A stretch of 64,000 bases of DNA. Origin: Rhodoferax sp. TH121. GTDB taxonomy: Bacteria > Pseudomonadota > Gammaproteobacteria > Burkholderiales > Burkholderiaceae_C. The notes under the pieces were generated by a model. The model saw only the letters and a program-made list of their open reading frames with translations, ran no database searches and had not been told where the DNA came from. Positions 8,665 to 17,697 of this stretch are shown in pieces. The position numbers and the translations under genes are program-made. The DNA is taken from positions 310,001 to 374,000 of the forward strand of contig NZ_NOXW01000022.1 in NCBI RefSeq assembly GCF_002251855.1. Direction: 5' to 3'. Every line of letters starts with the position of its first letter. Within the stretch, counting starts at the first letter, position 1.

Positions 8665-9639
8665 ATGACTTCTTCTGTCCTGGCCCGCAGCCCTGCGGCG
8701 GAGTACACGCAGCGCATGAACCGGGTGCTGGACCATATCGACCGGCACCTGGACACTCCGCTGGAGCTGGCCGCGCTGGCAGAGGTGGCGCACTTCTCGG
8801 CCTTCCATTTCCACCGCATGTTTGCCGCCTGGATGGGCGAGACCCTGGGCGACTACGTGCGTCGCCGGCGCCTGGAAGTGGGGGCCTTGCACCTCGCCGC
8901 CAATGCCCGTGTCGGCGTGCTGCAGGTGGCTCAGAGCGTGGGCTTTGGCTCGGGCGAGGCGTTTGCCCGCGCCTTCAAGCTGCACTTTGGCTGCACGCCC
9001 ACGGCCTGGCGCACCAACACTCCGCAGCGCTGGGCGCAAGAGTTGCAGCACGCGCGCCGCCTAGCGGAGCGCAATCTGGATCAGACGGAAGGCAAGCACG
9101 ATCAGGCGGCAGATGCCGCTTCTGGCGACCATGCAGGCCTGTCCAACTCCAGGGAATTCGCCCTCATGCAAGTCACCATCACTCAGCTGCCCGCCGTGCG
9201 CGTGGCCTATATGCGCCACATCGGCCCCTACGGCCTGCCCATCAACCAGTTCTGGAGCCAGACCTTTGTGCCCTGGGCCAGCGCACAGGGCCTGCTGCCC
9301 GGTGCGTCTTGCTATGGCATCGGCCAGGACGACCCGCACATCACGCCCGCCGCCCAGTGTCGCTACGACGCCTGCGTGGCGGTGCCGGACGGCTTTGTCG
9401 CCAAGAGTCCGACCTCCATCACTACATTGCCCGGTGGCCGATACGCCGTGGCTTCATTCAAAGGGGCGGTGCCCCAGCTTACGCTGGCCTGGACCGAGCT
9501 ACTGCGTGACTGGCTTCCCGCCAGCGGCATGCAACTGGACGGCCGCCCGGTGTTCGAGCACATGCCGCCCGACACACATTACGACTCGGCGACAGGGGTG
9601 TTCAGCTGCGAACTGTGCGTTCCAGTCAAAGCGCTGTAG
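8665..9639 (+). CDS. AraC-family regulator with GyrI-like effector domain
   Basis: This 324-residue transcription factor has an N-terminal AraC/XylS DNA-binding region of two helix-turn-helix units (residues about 15-115: ELAALAEVAHFSAFHFHRMF and VAQSVGFGSGEAFARAFKLH) and a C-terminal GyrI-like ligand-binding domain from about residue 168 (MQVTITQLPAVRVAYMRHIG). This is the Rob/SoxS-Rob-like fusion order often tied to sensing of hydrophobic or cationic compounds. It is followed convergently by the Lrp-type gene with 16 bases between stops. Targets and ligand are not visible. Confidence 0.92.
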   Translation: MTSSVLARSPAAEYTQRMNRVLDHIDRHLDTPLELAALAEVAHFSAFHFHRMFAAWMGETLGDYVRRRRLEVGALHLAANARVGVLQVAQSVGFGSGEAFARAFKLHFGCTPTAWRTNTPQRWAQELQHARRLAERNLDQTEGKHDQAADAASGDHAGLSNSREFALMQVTITQLPAVRVAYMRHIGPYGLPINQFWSQTFVPWASAQGLLPGASCYGIGQDDPHITPAAQCRYDACVAVPDGFVAKSPTSITTLPGGRYAVASFKGAVPQLTLAWTELLRDWLPASGMQLDGRPVFEHMPPDTHYDSATGVFSCELCVPVKAL

Positions 9640-9655
9640 CTGGCGACGCGCCGAC

Positions 9656-10123
9656 TTATTCGTCTACCGGCACGTACAGGTCGGACTTCATCGCATCGAT
9701 CACCACATTGGTGGTCATGCGGATGACCTGTGGCACCTCCGCCATCAGCCGGGCGGAGAGTGCGTCGTATTCCTTCACGCTTTTGCTCAGGATGACCATG
9801 ACCAGATCGACCGCGCCGGTCACATAAAAAAGCTGTTGCACCTCGGGTTCTTTTTGTACCCAGGTGCGAATGCGGGGCAGGGCTTCGTAGTTGTCCTTGA
9901 GTTCAATGCCGGCAATGAACTGCATGCGTTGGCCCACCACTTGCGGGTCCACGATGGCCACCTCGGCCGTGATCACTTTCTCGGCCCGCAGCCTACGAAG
10001 GCGCCGTTGCACAGCTGATGCTGAGAGTCCAACTGCTTCGGCAATCACTTCGGCATTGACTTGGCAATCGCGTTGCACGAACTCCAGAATCTTGCGGTCA
10101 AAGGGGTCCAAAGGCGTTTCCAT
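9656..10123 (-). CDS. Lrp/AsnC-family transcriptional regulator
   Basis: This 155-residue protein has the Lrp layout: an N-terminal winged HTH (LDPFDRKILEFVQRDCQVNA, then VGLSASAVQRRLRRLRAEKV) and a C-terminal RAM ligand-binding domain (QLFYVTGAVDLVMVILSKSV). The start is ATG 10123 (METPLDPFDRK); the open frame upstream is not family-like. It is divergent from an amino acid ABC transporter operon across a 205-base spacer containing several short palindromes, so control of that operon by an amino acid-type ligand is likely. The exact effector is unknown. Confidence 0.93.
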   Translation of the reverse strand: METPLDPFDRKILEFVQRDCQVNAEVIAEAVGLSASAVQRRLRRLRAEKVITAEVAIVDPQVVGQRMQFIAGIELKDNYEALPRIRTWVQKEPEVQQLFYVTGAVDLVMVILSKSVKEYDALSARLMAEVPQVIRMTTNVVIDAMKSDLYVPVDE

Positions 10124-10211
10124 CGGTGCATTGTAGGCAGGACGGTGCGATGGCCTGCGGCGGCACCAAAGCCTTCGGCGATGCCGTTTTCCTGCGCGAA
10201 AAATGCTTATT

Positions 10212-10272
10212 ACGCCGCCTGGCGTTATTTCTTTGCGGGAAACTTGAGTTTCCTTTGCGTCTTGAAAACGCA
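10212..10272. promoter_or_regulatory. Cluster of three palindromes in divergent Lrp/ABC-transporter control region
   Basis: Three short inverted repeats lie in tandem. One is ACGCC-GCCT-GGCGT at 10212-10225. The second is a 16-bp palindrome GGAAACT-TG-AGTTTCC at 10238-10253. The third is TGCGT-N7-ACGCA at 10256-10272. They sit between the Lrp gene (start 10123) and the solute-binding protein gene (start 10329). Lrp-type proteins bind multiple degenerate palindromes in such divergent regions, so this is a plausible operator set. No mapped promoter is claimed. Confidence 0.4.
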
Positions 10273-10328
10273 GTGTTGGTCGAACTTGGTGGCGTCTTGC
10301 GGTAATCGCCCGGATGGAGGAGCAAAGA

Positions 10329-11114
10329 ATGAAGCGTTTGGTTGTAAAAGCCTTGTTGGGTGGCCTGTTCTTGGTGGCCGGCGTGGCCCATGCCCAGGAT
10401 GTGGTTCGTATCGGCACCCTGTCCGACTACCCCCCCTTTGAGTACAAAGACGCATCCGGCCAACTCAAGGGCATGGAGATTGAGTTGGGTAACGTGATCT
10501 GCAAGCACATGCAAGCCAAGTGCGAGTACGTCACCATGGACTTTGATGCGCTGATCCCCGCACTCAAGGCCAAGAAGATCGATGCCGTGTTGGCCCAGAT
10601 GTCCATTACCGACGAGCGCAAGAAGGTCGTGGACTTCACCGACCTGTTCACCCTGGCGCCCGTGCAGTACGTTGCCAAGGTAGGTTCCGGCATCACGGAG
10701 GACCCGGCCACACTGCGCGGCAAGACCGTGGGCGTGTACAGCGGCTCCAACAGCGAGACCTACTTTAAGAAGCGCCTACCCAAGGGCAAGTTCGGCATAG
10801 CCACCAAGTCTTACCCGAATCAGGACGCGATCTGGCTGGACCTGGAAGCCGGCCGCATTGCGGCCACGCTGACGGACACCACTGTCGCCTACGAGTGGCT
10901 GCAAAAAAGCGGCAATGCCAAGCGATTTGACTTCGCGGGCAAGCCGGTGAACGACGTAGAAATTTTCGGGGAAGGCACGGGCATTGCCGTACGCAAGGGC
11001 GACGCCCTGAAAGCCCGTTTTAATGTCGCTATCAAGAAGGTCCTGGCCGACGGCACCTTTGCAGCCGAAAACAAAAAGGTGTTCCCGTTTAGCATTGCGC
11101 CCAACAGCAAGTAA
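10329..11114 (+). CDS. Polar amino acid ABC transporter, periplasmic binding protein
   Basis: This 261-residue family 3 solute-binding protein has a signal peptide (MKRLVVKALLGGLFLVAGVA, cleavage likely after AHA) and the SBP_bac_3 pattern: VRIGTLSDYPPFEYKDASGQ at the mature N-terminus, GMEIELGNVICKHM, then DALIPALKAKKIDAVLAQM. The start is ATG 10329, preceded by GGAGGAG; an in-frame ATG at 10314 lies within that ribosome-binding site. It is followed by two permease genes and a homocysteine S-methyltransferase, with the Lrp regulator divergent. The ligand is likely an amino acid; a sulfur amino acid is possible from context (inference). Confidence 0.93.
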   Translation: MKRLVVKALLGGLFLVAGVAHAQDVVRIGTLSDYPPFEYKDASGQLKGMEIELGNVICKHMQAKCEYVTMDFDALIPALKAKKIDAVLAQMSITDERKKVVDFTDLFTLAPVQYVAKVGSGITEDPATLRGKTVGVYSGSNSETYFKKRLPKGKFGIATKSYPNQDAIWLDLEAGRIAATLTDTTVAYEWLQKSGNAKRFDFAGKPVNDVEIFGEGTGIAVRKGDALKARFNVAIKKVLADGTFAAENKKVFPFSIAPNSK

Positions 11115-11169
11115 TTGAGAGGCCGCTACCGCCCCGTGCGGGCGGTGGCTGCGCTTTTCCGGAGTCGCG

Positions 11170-11850
11170 ATGGATGTTTTGCAGGCCTACATGGGCCAGC
11201 TGGTGCAAGGTGCGCTGATGACCGTGCAACTGGCCTGCGCCGCCCTGGTGTGCGGGCTGGTGTTGGGCTTGGTGCTGGCGGCTTGCCAGCTTAGCCGCCA
11301 CGCCTGGCTGCGCTGTCCGGTGGCGATGCTGACCGGCGTGTTGCGCGGAGTGCCCGAGTTTCTGGTGGTGCTGGTGTGCTACTTCGGGCTTTCTAACCTT
11401 ATCAACAACCACTTCGACAGCGCGTTTGACATCAGCCCGTTTTTTGCGGGCGTGGTGTCGCTGGCGCTGGTGTTGGGGGCCTATTCCTCCGAGGTGTTTC
11501 GCGGCAGCTTTGTGGCGCTGGAGCGCGGGCAGCTGGAAGCCGCCCGCTCGTTGGGCCTGAGCCCGGGGCAAACCTTCTTTCTGGTGCGCTTGCCACAAGC
11601 CTGGCGCATTGCCATTCCCAGCCTGGGCAATCTCTGGCAATCCCTGCTCAAAGACACCTCGCTGGTGTCGGTGGTGGGTCTGGAAGACTTGCTGAAAAAG
11701 TCCAACATGGCGGCGCAGGCTTCGCACCAGCCGTTCCTGTTTTTGATGACAGCTGCCCTCATGTATTTCTGCTTGCTGGCCATATCCGAACCCTTGCTCT
11801 CCGCACTGGAGCGCCGGGCGCAGCGACCCTACCAGGCCCACCGCAGCTAG
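11170..11850 (+). CDS. Polar amino acid ABC transporter permease (HisQ/HisM family), first subunit
   Basis: This 226-residue permease has about five membrane helices and the EAA loop LEAARSLGLSPGQTFFLVRL near residues 122-141. It is typical of the polar amino acid uptake family. The gene ends two bases before the next permease gene, so the two probably assemble as a heterodimer. An associated ATPase would be expected in the same operon but is absent; the next gene after the second permease is a methyltransferase. The ATPase is presumably encoded elsewhere. Confidence 0.92.
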   Translation: MDVLQAYMGQLVQGALMTVQLACAALVCGLVLGLVLAACQLSRHAWLRCPVAMLTGVLRGVPEFLVVLVCYFGLSNLINNHFDSAFDISPFFAGVVSLALVLGAYSSEVFRGSFVALERGQLEAARSLGLSPGQTFFLVRLPQAWRIAIPSLGNLWQSLLKDTSLVSVVGLEDLLKKSNMAAQASHQPFLFLMTAALMYFCLLAISEPLLSALERRAQRPYQAHRS

Positions 11851-11852
11851 CC

Positions 11853-12548
11853 ATGGATTCCTGGTTTACCGACACGCTCGTCCTGCTGCAGGACAACCGA
11901 ACCGAACTGTGGGAAGGCCTGGTTCTTACCCTGAAGCTATGGCTGGCCTCAGGGGTTGGGGGCTTGGTACTGGCGCTCGGCTTGGCGCTGGGCGCCACCC
12001 ATGGCGGGGCGGTCATCAAGCGCTTGGTGCGCTTTTACAGCGCGGCCCTGCGGGGCACGCCGCTGTTGGTGCAGATGTTCCTGCTGTACTACGGGCTCAG
12101 CCAGTTTGAAGGGGTGCGGGCGTCTGCGGCCTGGGTGGTGCTGGAGGATGCGTTTTACTGCGGTCTCATCGCACTCACGCTCAACATTGCCGCTTACATG
12201 GCCGAAGATATCCGCGCCGGCATCTTGGCGGTGCCCTTGGGGCAGCAGGAAGCAGCCCGCGCTTTCGGCATGCGTACCGGCACCCTGCTGCGCCGCATCG
12301 TGCTGCCGCAGGCACTGCGCATTGCCACTCCAGCCCTGGGCAACGAAGCGGTGTCCCTGCTCAAGGCGACTGCGCTGGTCAGCACCATCACCGTCTTGGA
12401 CCTCACTGGCGTAGCCCGCCGCATGTCCACCGAGTCCTACACCACCGACGCGCTGGTGCTGGCGGGGGTGGTCTACGGCGTGTTGACTTTGTTGATAACG
12501 GCCGGTGTGCATTATCTGGAGCGTCACCGCAAAAGCCACACCGCCTGA
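11853..12548 (+). CDS. Polar amino acid ABC transporter permease, second subunit
   Basis: This 231-residue permease is similar in layout to the preceding one, with the EAA loop QQEAARAFGMRTGTLLRRIV near residues 131-150 and an ALGNEAVSLLKATALVSTI helix following. It starts two bases after the first permease stop and ends 78 bases before the homocysteine S-methyltransferase gene. The two permeases and the binding protein make three of the four parts expected of an importer; the nucleotide-binding subunit is missing locally. Confidence 0.92.
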   Translation: MDSWFTDTLVLLQDNRTELWEGLVLTLKLWLASGVGGLVLALGLALGATHGGAVIKRLVRFYSAALRGTPLLVQMFLLYYGLSQFEGVRASAAWVVLEDAFYCGLIALTLNIAAYMAEDIRAGILAVPLGQQEAARAFGMRTGTLLRRIVLPQALRIATPALGNEAVSLLKATALVSTITVLDLTGVARRMSTESYTTDALVLAGVVYGVLTLLITAGVHYLERHRKSHTA

Positions 12549-12626
12549 GCTGCTTGTCCGCATGGAGGTCAGGCAAATTGCCGCCACCACGCATGTGCTT
12601 TGTCTAAGCTCATCCACGTTTTTTGA

Positions 12627-13580
12627 ATGGTCCCCATGATGCTGAATCCCCTGGAAAGTTTTCTCGTACACGACCGCCTTATGGTGCTGGACGGCGCCTT
12701 GGCTACTGAGCTGGAGCGCCGTGGCGCCAACTTGAACGACGCGTTGTGGTCCGCGAAGCTGCTGATCGAGCAACCCGCGCTCATACGCGCGGTGCATGCG
12801 GACTACTTTGCCGCTGGTGCCGATGTGGCCACCACTGCCAGCTACCAGGCTACCTATGAGGCCTTTACCCTCCGTGGCATGAGCCGGGCGCAGGCTGCTG
12901 ACCTGATGCGCCTGTCGGTCACCTTGGCCTGCGAGGCGCGCGATGCGTTCTGGGCCCAGCCAGCCAACCGCGTGGGGCGCTTGCGCCCGCTGGTGGCCGC
13001 GTCGGTAGGCCCGTATGGCGCCATGCTGGCGGATGGCTCGGAGTACCGCGGCAACTACGGCCTGGGCCGTGCCGCACTGGCCGACTTCCACCGCGAACGC
13101 ATGCAAGTGCTTTCTACCTCGGGCGCCGACCTGCTGGCCTGCGAGACGATTCCCTGCCTGGACGAAGCCTTGGCGATTGCCGATGTGCTCGCAGAACATA
13201 ACAGCATCAGCGCGTGGATCAGTTTCTCTTGCAAAGACGGCGAGCACAACGTGCAGGGCGAGCGTTTGGCTGACTGCGTGGCCGCGCTGGAGGCTTACAC
13301 GCACATCGTGGCCATCGGCGTGAACTGCACGGCGCCAGAGCATGTGGCCAGCCTCGTCGAACAGGCCAAAGTCCGCACAACCAAGCCGGTGCTGGTGTAC
13401 CCGAACTCCGGTGAGCACTACGACGCCGAGGGCAAGGTCTGGACCGGTGCTTGCAACCCGGCGAATGCTTACGCGGAAATGGCTGCGCGCTGGCAAGCCA
13501 AAGGGGCCCGGATGATTGGTGGTTGCTGCCGGACTGGCCCGGACGACATTCGCGCGGTGCGCCACATGGCAGCAGCCTAA
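12627..13580 (+). CDS. mmuM: Homocysteine S-methyltransferase
   Basis: Transfers a methyl group, probably from S-methylmethionine or S-adenosylmethionine, to homocysteine to make methionine. The protein of about 317 residues has the family N-terminus (LMVLDGALATELERRGANLN), the first zinc Cys in GVNCTAPEH near residue 233 and the double-Cys zinc motif IGGCCRTGPDDI near 299-303. The start is ATG 12627, with in-frame ATGs at 12636 and 12639 as alternatives; none has a strong ribosome-binding site. In E. coli mmuM is paired with the S-methylmethionine permease MmuP. Here an amino acid ABC system precedes it, which suggests a parallel uptake-and-use unit. Confidence 0.9.
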   Translation: MVPMMLNPLESFLVHDRLMVLDGALATELERRGANLNDALWSAKLLIEQPALIRAVHADYFAAGADVATTASYQATYEAFTLRGMSRAQAADLMRLSVTLACEARDAFWAQPANRVGRLRPLVAASVGPYGAMLADGSEYRGNYGLGRAALADFHRERMQVLSTSGADLLACETIPCLDEALAIADVLAEHNSISAWISFSCKDGEHNVQGERLADCVAALEAYTHIVAIGVNCTAPEHVASLVEQAKVRTTKPVLVYPNSGEHYDAEGKVWTGACNPANAYAEMAARWQAKGARMIGGCCRTGPDDIRAVRHMAAA

Positions 13581-13602
13581 CAATTTAGGCGCCATATGGG
13601 GG

Positions 13603-13647
13603 CTTAGAGTCCGTGGAATATGCGTAGATAGCTATTAAAATAGTAGC
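13603..13647 (-). repeat. Dispersed GCTGCTTGCGCA-family repeat, copy 1
   Basis: Reading the minus strand, this stretch aligns with the family seen at 19319, 20404, 23121, 44667, 48536 and 54710. It shares the GCTATT...AATAGC start and the CATATTCCACGG segment. It differs in the middle, where the core GCTGCTTGCGCA is degraded (AGCTATCTACGCA). It lies between the homocysteine methyltransferase and the broken cytochrome gene. Confidence 0.55.
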
Positions 13648-13668
13648 GTTTTCGCGCTTCTTTGAAGC

Positions 13669-14151
13669 CTATTGCGCTACCGGTGGCAGCGACATCACCC
13701 ACTGCGCCATCTGTCGCGCTGGCGCCTCGCTGAGTTGCGGTTGGCGGGGCATCAGGGCTCGGCCCCACTCACCGGCGCCACTGTTACGGATCTTGGCACT
13801 CAAGTATTCCGCCGCATTCGGGTGGCCCTGGTAGCGCGCTGACACTTGCTTGAACGCGGGGCCGACATAAGGCCTATCCACACCGTGGCAGCGCATGCAG
13901 TTTGCGGCGTTGACGGCTGACTTTCCGGCTGCCAGAGCGGCAGGGGTATTCGTAGAAGCCGCAGCCACTATGGTGCTGGTGCTCGCCGTAGACAGGTCTG
14001 AATTTTGAATCGCTTTGCCTTCGCTGCTGCCAGCTTGAAGTGTGCGCCAGTCCACCGTCAGCATGCCCGCAACGAATATCACCTAAGCCACAATGAGTGC
14101 AGCGGCAAGCCAGCGTGGCCTGTGAGTTGGGGTGTGATCGTCAGCGTGCAT
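13669..14151 (-). pseudogene. Class I cytochrome c, interrupted by an in-frame amber codon
   Basis: The downstream part encodes a small c-type cytochrome: heme motif CMRCH, an axial-Met region RALMPRQPQLSEAPARQMAQ and a GEWG segment typical of c551/c552-type domains. The open part alone would start with GTG at 14082 in the middle of a hydrophobic helix (VIFVAGMLTVDW). In the same frame, an ATG at 14151 gives MHADDHTPTHRPRWLAAALI-VA followed by TAG at 14085-14083 and then directly the rest. The signal anchor is thus split by one stop codon. It is either a fresh nonsense mutation, a sequencing error or a suppressed stop. The heme domain itself is intact. Confidence 0.7.
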
Positions 14152-14248
14152 GTGCGGTCTATCAAAACAAGATGACCGAGTGTCGTGCCAATGGCATCAC
14201 TATGTCTGATAGCGGGCTCTGTCAAGAAGCTGCGCCGCACCCCGAGCC

Positions 14249-14677
14249 TCATCCGCACGCTTTTTTGACGTCGTCGCGGGTTTTCAATGCCGCCGCGAGA
14301 AGCATCTCGCGCGTACCATCCGGAATGTCCGGGTTTTTTTGCCGCATTTTCGCGATTTTGCTATCGAGCTCTGCCATTTCGCTTGCGGACGGGCATGGCT
14401 CCCCGCGGTATGTACGCCCCGAGCTGCTTCCCGTGTTGAGTGTGGGAGTCTTGGGGCTCTCATTGTTCGTGGGCGCTGTCGATTCAGCGACTGTGGACGG
14501 TGTCCCTGATGTGATGCGTAGAGCGGTCGACTGGTCGTCGAGCGGACAGGGGTGTTGCTGAAAAGTGATGCGTTTGTGGCGGTCAACACATTTGAACTGG
14601 GCTTGGGCTGCGGAGGCGCAAGCGAGTGCCATCAAAATTCCTGCAATTCGAGTGCTGCTGGGACGGGTTATGAGCAT
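14249..14677 (-). CDS. Exported DUF4124-like protein
   Basis: This 142-residue protein has a signal peptide (RIAGILMALACASAAQA) followed at once by FKCVDRHKRITFQQHPC, the pattern of DUF4124-like proteins (a short beta hairpin with two cysteines near the mature N-terminus). The middle is Ser/Thr/Pro-rich and probably unstructured. The C-terminus is a charged helix (SASEMAELDSKIAKMRQKNP). Such proteins are periplasmic and of unknown function. It is divergent from the ankyrin-like gene; the two starts are only about 25 bases apart. Confidence 0.75.
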   Translation of the reverse strand: MLITRPSSTRIAGILMALACASAAQAQFKCVDRHKRITFQQHPCPLDDQSTALRITSGTPSTVAESTAPTNNESPKTPTLNTGSSSGRTYRGEPCPSASEMAELDSKIAKMRQKNPDIPDGTREMLLAAALKTRDDVKKACG

Positions 14678-14702
14678 GTCAAATTAATGAAAATGGAGAT
14701 AG

Positions 14703-15419
14703 TTGAAATTATCTTTCCCTTCCACTGGTCTCATGTATTGGTCCACGTTTGTTTTTTATTTTTTGCGCCGCGCCATCTCTGTCCTTTTCGTGGCGGGATG
14801 TGTGGTGCTGGCGATGCCTGCAACAGCAGCGCCACCTTCGAACCAGCTTTCAGCCCGGCATTTGCAGGGGCAATGGTGCTTGATGGAATTGCATGGCAAC
14901 GGCATTCGCGTTCCTGAAAACATCGAATTGCAACTCATGTCTGGCGGTCGCTACCGGTGGAAGGATGGGAGCTTTGTGACAGATGGCCGGTGGGAAGTGA
15001 CCCAAACAGCGCTGGTCTTGTCGTTGGCTGGTTACTTGCCCGCGAAATTGGTGGGGCCCAATGGTCTGCGGTTGGAGCCGCCCAAAGCTGTGTGGCATTT
15101 GCGGCGTGGCAAGTGTCCCGCTGAGGGCATCTCCCAGCAAGACATCGTGGCGCTTCATGCTGCTGCCGGTCGCGCTGACTTGCCCGCAGCACAGAACTTG
15201 TTGGGCCGCGGCGTAAGCCCGGACATGCAGGATTTTGTCAGCGGCGACACAGCGCTCATTCTGGCGGCGAAGTTTTGCAAGCCGTCAATGGTCCACTACT
15301 TTTTGGAGTACGGCGCTAACAAGTTGGTTCGCAATCTCGAGGGACTTACCGCCCTTGACTATGCGGTTGGTAACGTCTCCCACCGTGCATGCCCTAGCGT
15401 GAAAGACATGTTGCTCTGA
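14703..15419 (+). CDS. Exported protein with ankyrin-like repeats
   Basis: This protein has about 238 residues. An N-terminal hydrophobic segment (AISVLFVAGCVVLAMPATA) looks like a signal peptide. A beta-rich region with two Trp-containing strands follows (GQWCLMELHGNGIRVPENIE, RYRWKDGSFVTDGRWEVTQT). Residues from about 146 form two ankyrin-type units (DIVALHAAAGRADLPAAQNL, DTALILAAKFCKPSMVHYFL, then EGLTALDYAV). The TTG at 14703 follows a GGAG at 14695-14698; ATG 14733 is the alternative start and also keeps the signal peptide. A periplasmic role in protein contacts is inferred. Confidence 0.72.
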   Translation: MKLSFPSTGLMYWSTFVFYFLRRAISVLFVAGCVVLAMPATAAPPSNQLSARHLQGQWCLMELHGNGIRVPENIELQLMSGGRYRWKDGSFVTDGRWEVTQTALVLSLAGYLPAKLVGPNGLRLEPPKAVWHLRRGKCPAEGISQQDIVALHAAAGRADLPAAQNLLGRGVSPDMQDFVSGDTALILAAKFCKPSMVHYFLEYGANKLVRNLEGLTALDYAVGNVSHRACPSVKDMLL

Positions 15420-15429
15420 TTTGGGCCGT

Positions 15430-15459
15430 GCATAACGGCATCCGAGGGTGCCGTTATGC
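15430..15459. terminator. Bidirectional terminator-like hairpin
   Basis: A perfect 11-bp stem GCATAACGGCA / TGCCGTTATGC with an 8-base loop lies between the convergent ankyrin-like gene and glcB. The plus strand has a short A-rich tail and the minus strand lacks a long T run, so termination strength is uncertain. Confidence 0.6.
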
Positions 15460-15471
15460 AAAAGCGTCTGC

Positions 15472-17697
15472 TTACGCCGCCGCCTTCACCTTCAAGCGCC
15501 ACGCATGCAGCAGCGGCTCGGTGTAGCCACTAGGCTGCGCCAATCCCTTGTACACCAGCTCAGTCGCTGCCTGGTAGGCCGCACCCTTGAAGTTGCCCGC
15601 CATGGGGGTGTAGAGCTTGTCGCCGGCGTTTTGCTTGTCCACCTTGGCGGCCATGCGTTGGAAAGTTTCTTCGACCTGGGCCTTGGTGACCACGCCGTGG
15701 TGCAACCAGTTGGCCATGTGCTGGCTGCTGATGCGCAGGGTGGCGCGGTCTTCCATGAGGCCGATGTCGTTGATGTCGGGCACCTTGGAGCAGCCAACGC
15801 CCTGGTCGACCCAGCGCACCACGTAGCCCAGAATGCCTTGGGCGTTGTTGTCCAGCTCGGCTTGCTTCTCGGCGTCTGTCCAGTTCGGCGTGGCCGTCAC
15901 CGGGATTTGCAGCAGCTTGTCCAGAATGCCGGGGCGGGCCTTCTCGTAGTGGGTCTTTTCCAGTTCCTTTTGCACGTCGCTCACCAGCAGCTGGTGGTAG
16001 TGCAGGGCGTGCAGGGTGGCGCCGGTGGGGCTGGGCACCCAGGCGGTGTTGGCACCGGCCTTGGGGTGACCGATTTTCTGTTCCATCATGGCCTTCATCA
16101 GGTCGGGCATGGCCCACATGCCCTTGCCGATTTGCGCCTTGCCGCGCAGGCCGGAGGACAAGCCCACCAGCACGTTGTTCTTCTCGTACGCAGCAATCCA
16201 TGCGCTGCTCTTCATGTCCGCCTTGCGGATCATGGGCCCGGCTTGCATGGCGGTGTGCATCTCGTCGCCGGTGCGGTCCAGGAAGCCGGTGTTGATGAAG
16301 GCCACGCGGCTTTGCGCGGCGGCAATGCAGGCCTTCAGGTTCACGCTGGTGCGGCGCTCTTCGTCCATGATGCCCAGCTTGACCGTGCTGTCCGGCAGGC
16401 CCAGCATCTGTTCCACGCGGGTGAACAGCTCGGCGGCAAACGCCACTTCTGCGGGGCCGTGCATCTTGGGTTTGACGATATAGACCGAGCCCTTGCGCGA
16501 GTTGCGGATGGTGTCTTTCTTGGTCTTCTTGAGGTCATGCAAGGCGATGGTGGTAGTGACCACCGCGTCCATGATGCCTTCGGGGATTTCTTGCGTCGTG
16601 CCGTCGGCCGCGGTGTAGGTGATGGCCGGGTTGGTCATCAGGTGGCCCACGTTGCGCACAAACATGAGGCTGCGGCCGTGCAGCTTCACTTCCTTCTTGC
16701 CGTCGGGTGCGGTGTACACGCGATCGCCGTTCAGGCCACGGGTCAGCGTCTTGCCTCCCTTGTCAAAGCTCTCGACCAAAGTGCCCTGCAGAATGCCCAA
16801 CCAGTTGCCGTAGGCCAGCACCTTGTCTTCAGCATCCACCACGGCCACGGAGTCTTCCAGGTCCAGAATGGTGGAGAGCGCGGCTTCGACGACGAGGTCG
16901 CTCACACCTGCTGGGTCAGTCTTACCGATGGGCGTAGCGCGGTTGATGATGATGTCCAAGTGCAAGCCGTTGTGGATCACCAGCACGCTGGAAGGAGCTT
17001 TGGCAGCGCCTTGGAAGCCGACAAACTGGGCCTTGTCGGCCAGCTTGGAGGTGGAACCGTCCTTCAGGGTGACGACCAAGTCACCGCCCTTGATGGCGTA
17101 ACCGGTGGAGCCTACGTGCGAGCCTTTTTTGAGCGGGGCGCAGCGGTCCAGCACGTGGCGTGCGTATTCAATGACCTTCTTGCCGCGCTTGGGGTTGTAA
17201 CCTTTGGGGCCGACTTTTTCGCAGCCCTTGTCTTCGCTGATCACATCCGTGCCATACAGCGCGTCATACAGGCTGCCCCAGCGGGCGTTGGCGGCGTTCA
17301 GCGCATAGCGGGCGTTCAGCACGGGCACCACCAGCTGCGGTCCGGCTTGCGTGGCCAGCTCGGCATCCACATTTTTAGTGGTGATCTTTACCTTCTTGGG
17401 GCTTTCAACCAGGTAGCCGATTTTGTCCAAGAATGCCTTGTAGGCGGGCATGTTGGTAATAGGGCCGGGGTTGGCCTTGTGCCAAGTGTCCAGCTCGGTT
17501 TGCAGGCGGTCGCGCTCGGCCAGCAGGGCGATGTTCTTGGGAGCCAGGTCGGCCACGATGGCGTCAAAGCCTTTCCAGAACGCCTCAGGCGCAATGCCGG
17601 TACCGGGCAGTACTTTCTGTTCGATGAACTGGTGCAGGCTGGTGGCCACCTGCAGGCGGTGCGCGCTGGTGCGAGGGGTAGACGGTGCGTTGGACAT
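15472..17697 (-). CDS. glcB: Malate synthase G
   Basis: Condenses glyoxylate with acetyl-CoA to form malate, in the glyoxylate/glycolate pathway. The length of 741 residues fits isoform G (about 720) and not the shorter isoform A. Visible landmarks are the long insertion domain in the first third, [20 protein letters not shown] near the middle, [19 protein letters not shown], the acetyl-CoA/glyoxylate region [20 protein letters not shown] and [20 protein letters not shown]. The start is ATG 17697 ([16 protein letters not shown]) with AAAGG eight bases upstream. The gene stands alone, divergent from the Dabb gene, and ends at a hairpin shared with the ankyrin-like gene. Confidence 0.96.
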   Translation of the reverse strand: MSNAPSTPRTSAHRLQVATSLHQFIEQKVLPGTGIAPEAFWKGFDAIVADLAPKNIALLAERDRLQTELDTWHKANPGPITNMPAYKAFLDKIGYLVESPKKVKITTKNVDAELATQAGPQLVVPVLNARYALNAANARWGSLYDALYGTDVISEDKGCEKVGPKGYNPKRGKKVIEYARHVLDRCAPLKKGSHVGSTGYAIKGGDLVVTLKDGSTSKLADKAQFVGFQGAAKAPSSVLVIHNGLHLDIIINRATPIGKTDPAGVSDLVVEAALSTILDLEDSVAVVDAEDKVLAYGNWLGILQGTLVESFDKGGKTLTRGLNGDRVYTAPDGKKEVKLHGRSLMFVRNVGHLMTNPAITYTAADGTTQEIPEGIMDAVVTTTIALHDLKKTKKDTIRNSRKGSVYIVKPKMHGPAEVAFAAELFTRVEQMLGLPDSTVKLGIMDEERRTSVNLKACIAAAQSRVAFINTGFLDRTGDEMHTAMQAGPMIRKADMKSSAWIAAYEKNNVLVGLSSGLRGKAQIGKGMWAMPDLMKAMMEQKIGHPKAGANTAWVPSPTGATLHALHYHQLLVSDVQKELEKTHYEKARPGILDKLLQIPVTATPNWTDAEKQAELDNNAQGILGYVVRWVDQGVGCSKVPDINDIGLMEDRATLRISSQHMANWLHHGVVTKAQVEETFQRMAAKVDKQNAGDKLYTPMAGNFKGAAYQAATELVYKGLAQPSGYTEPLLHAWRLKVKAAA

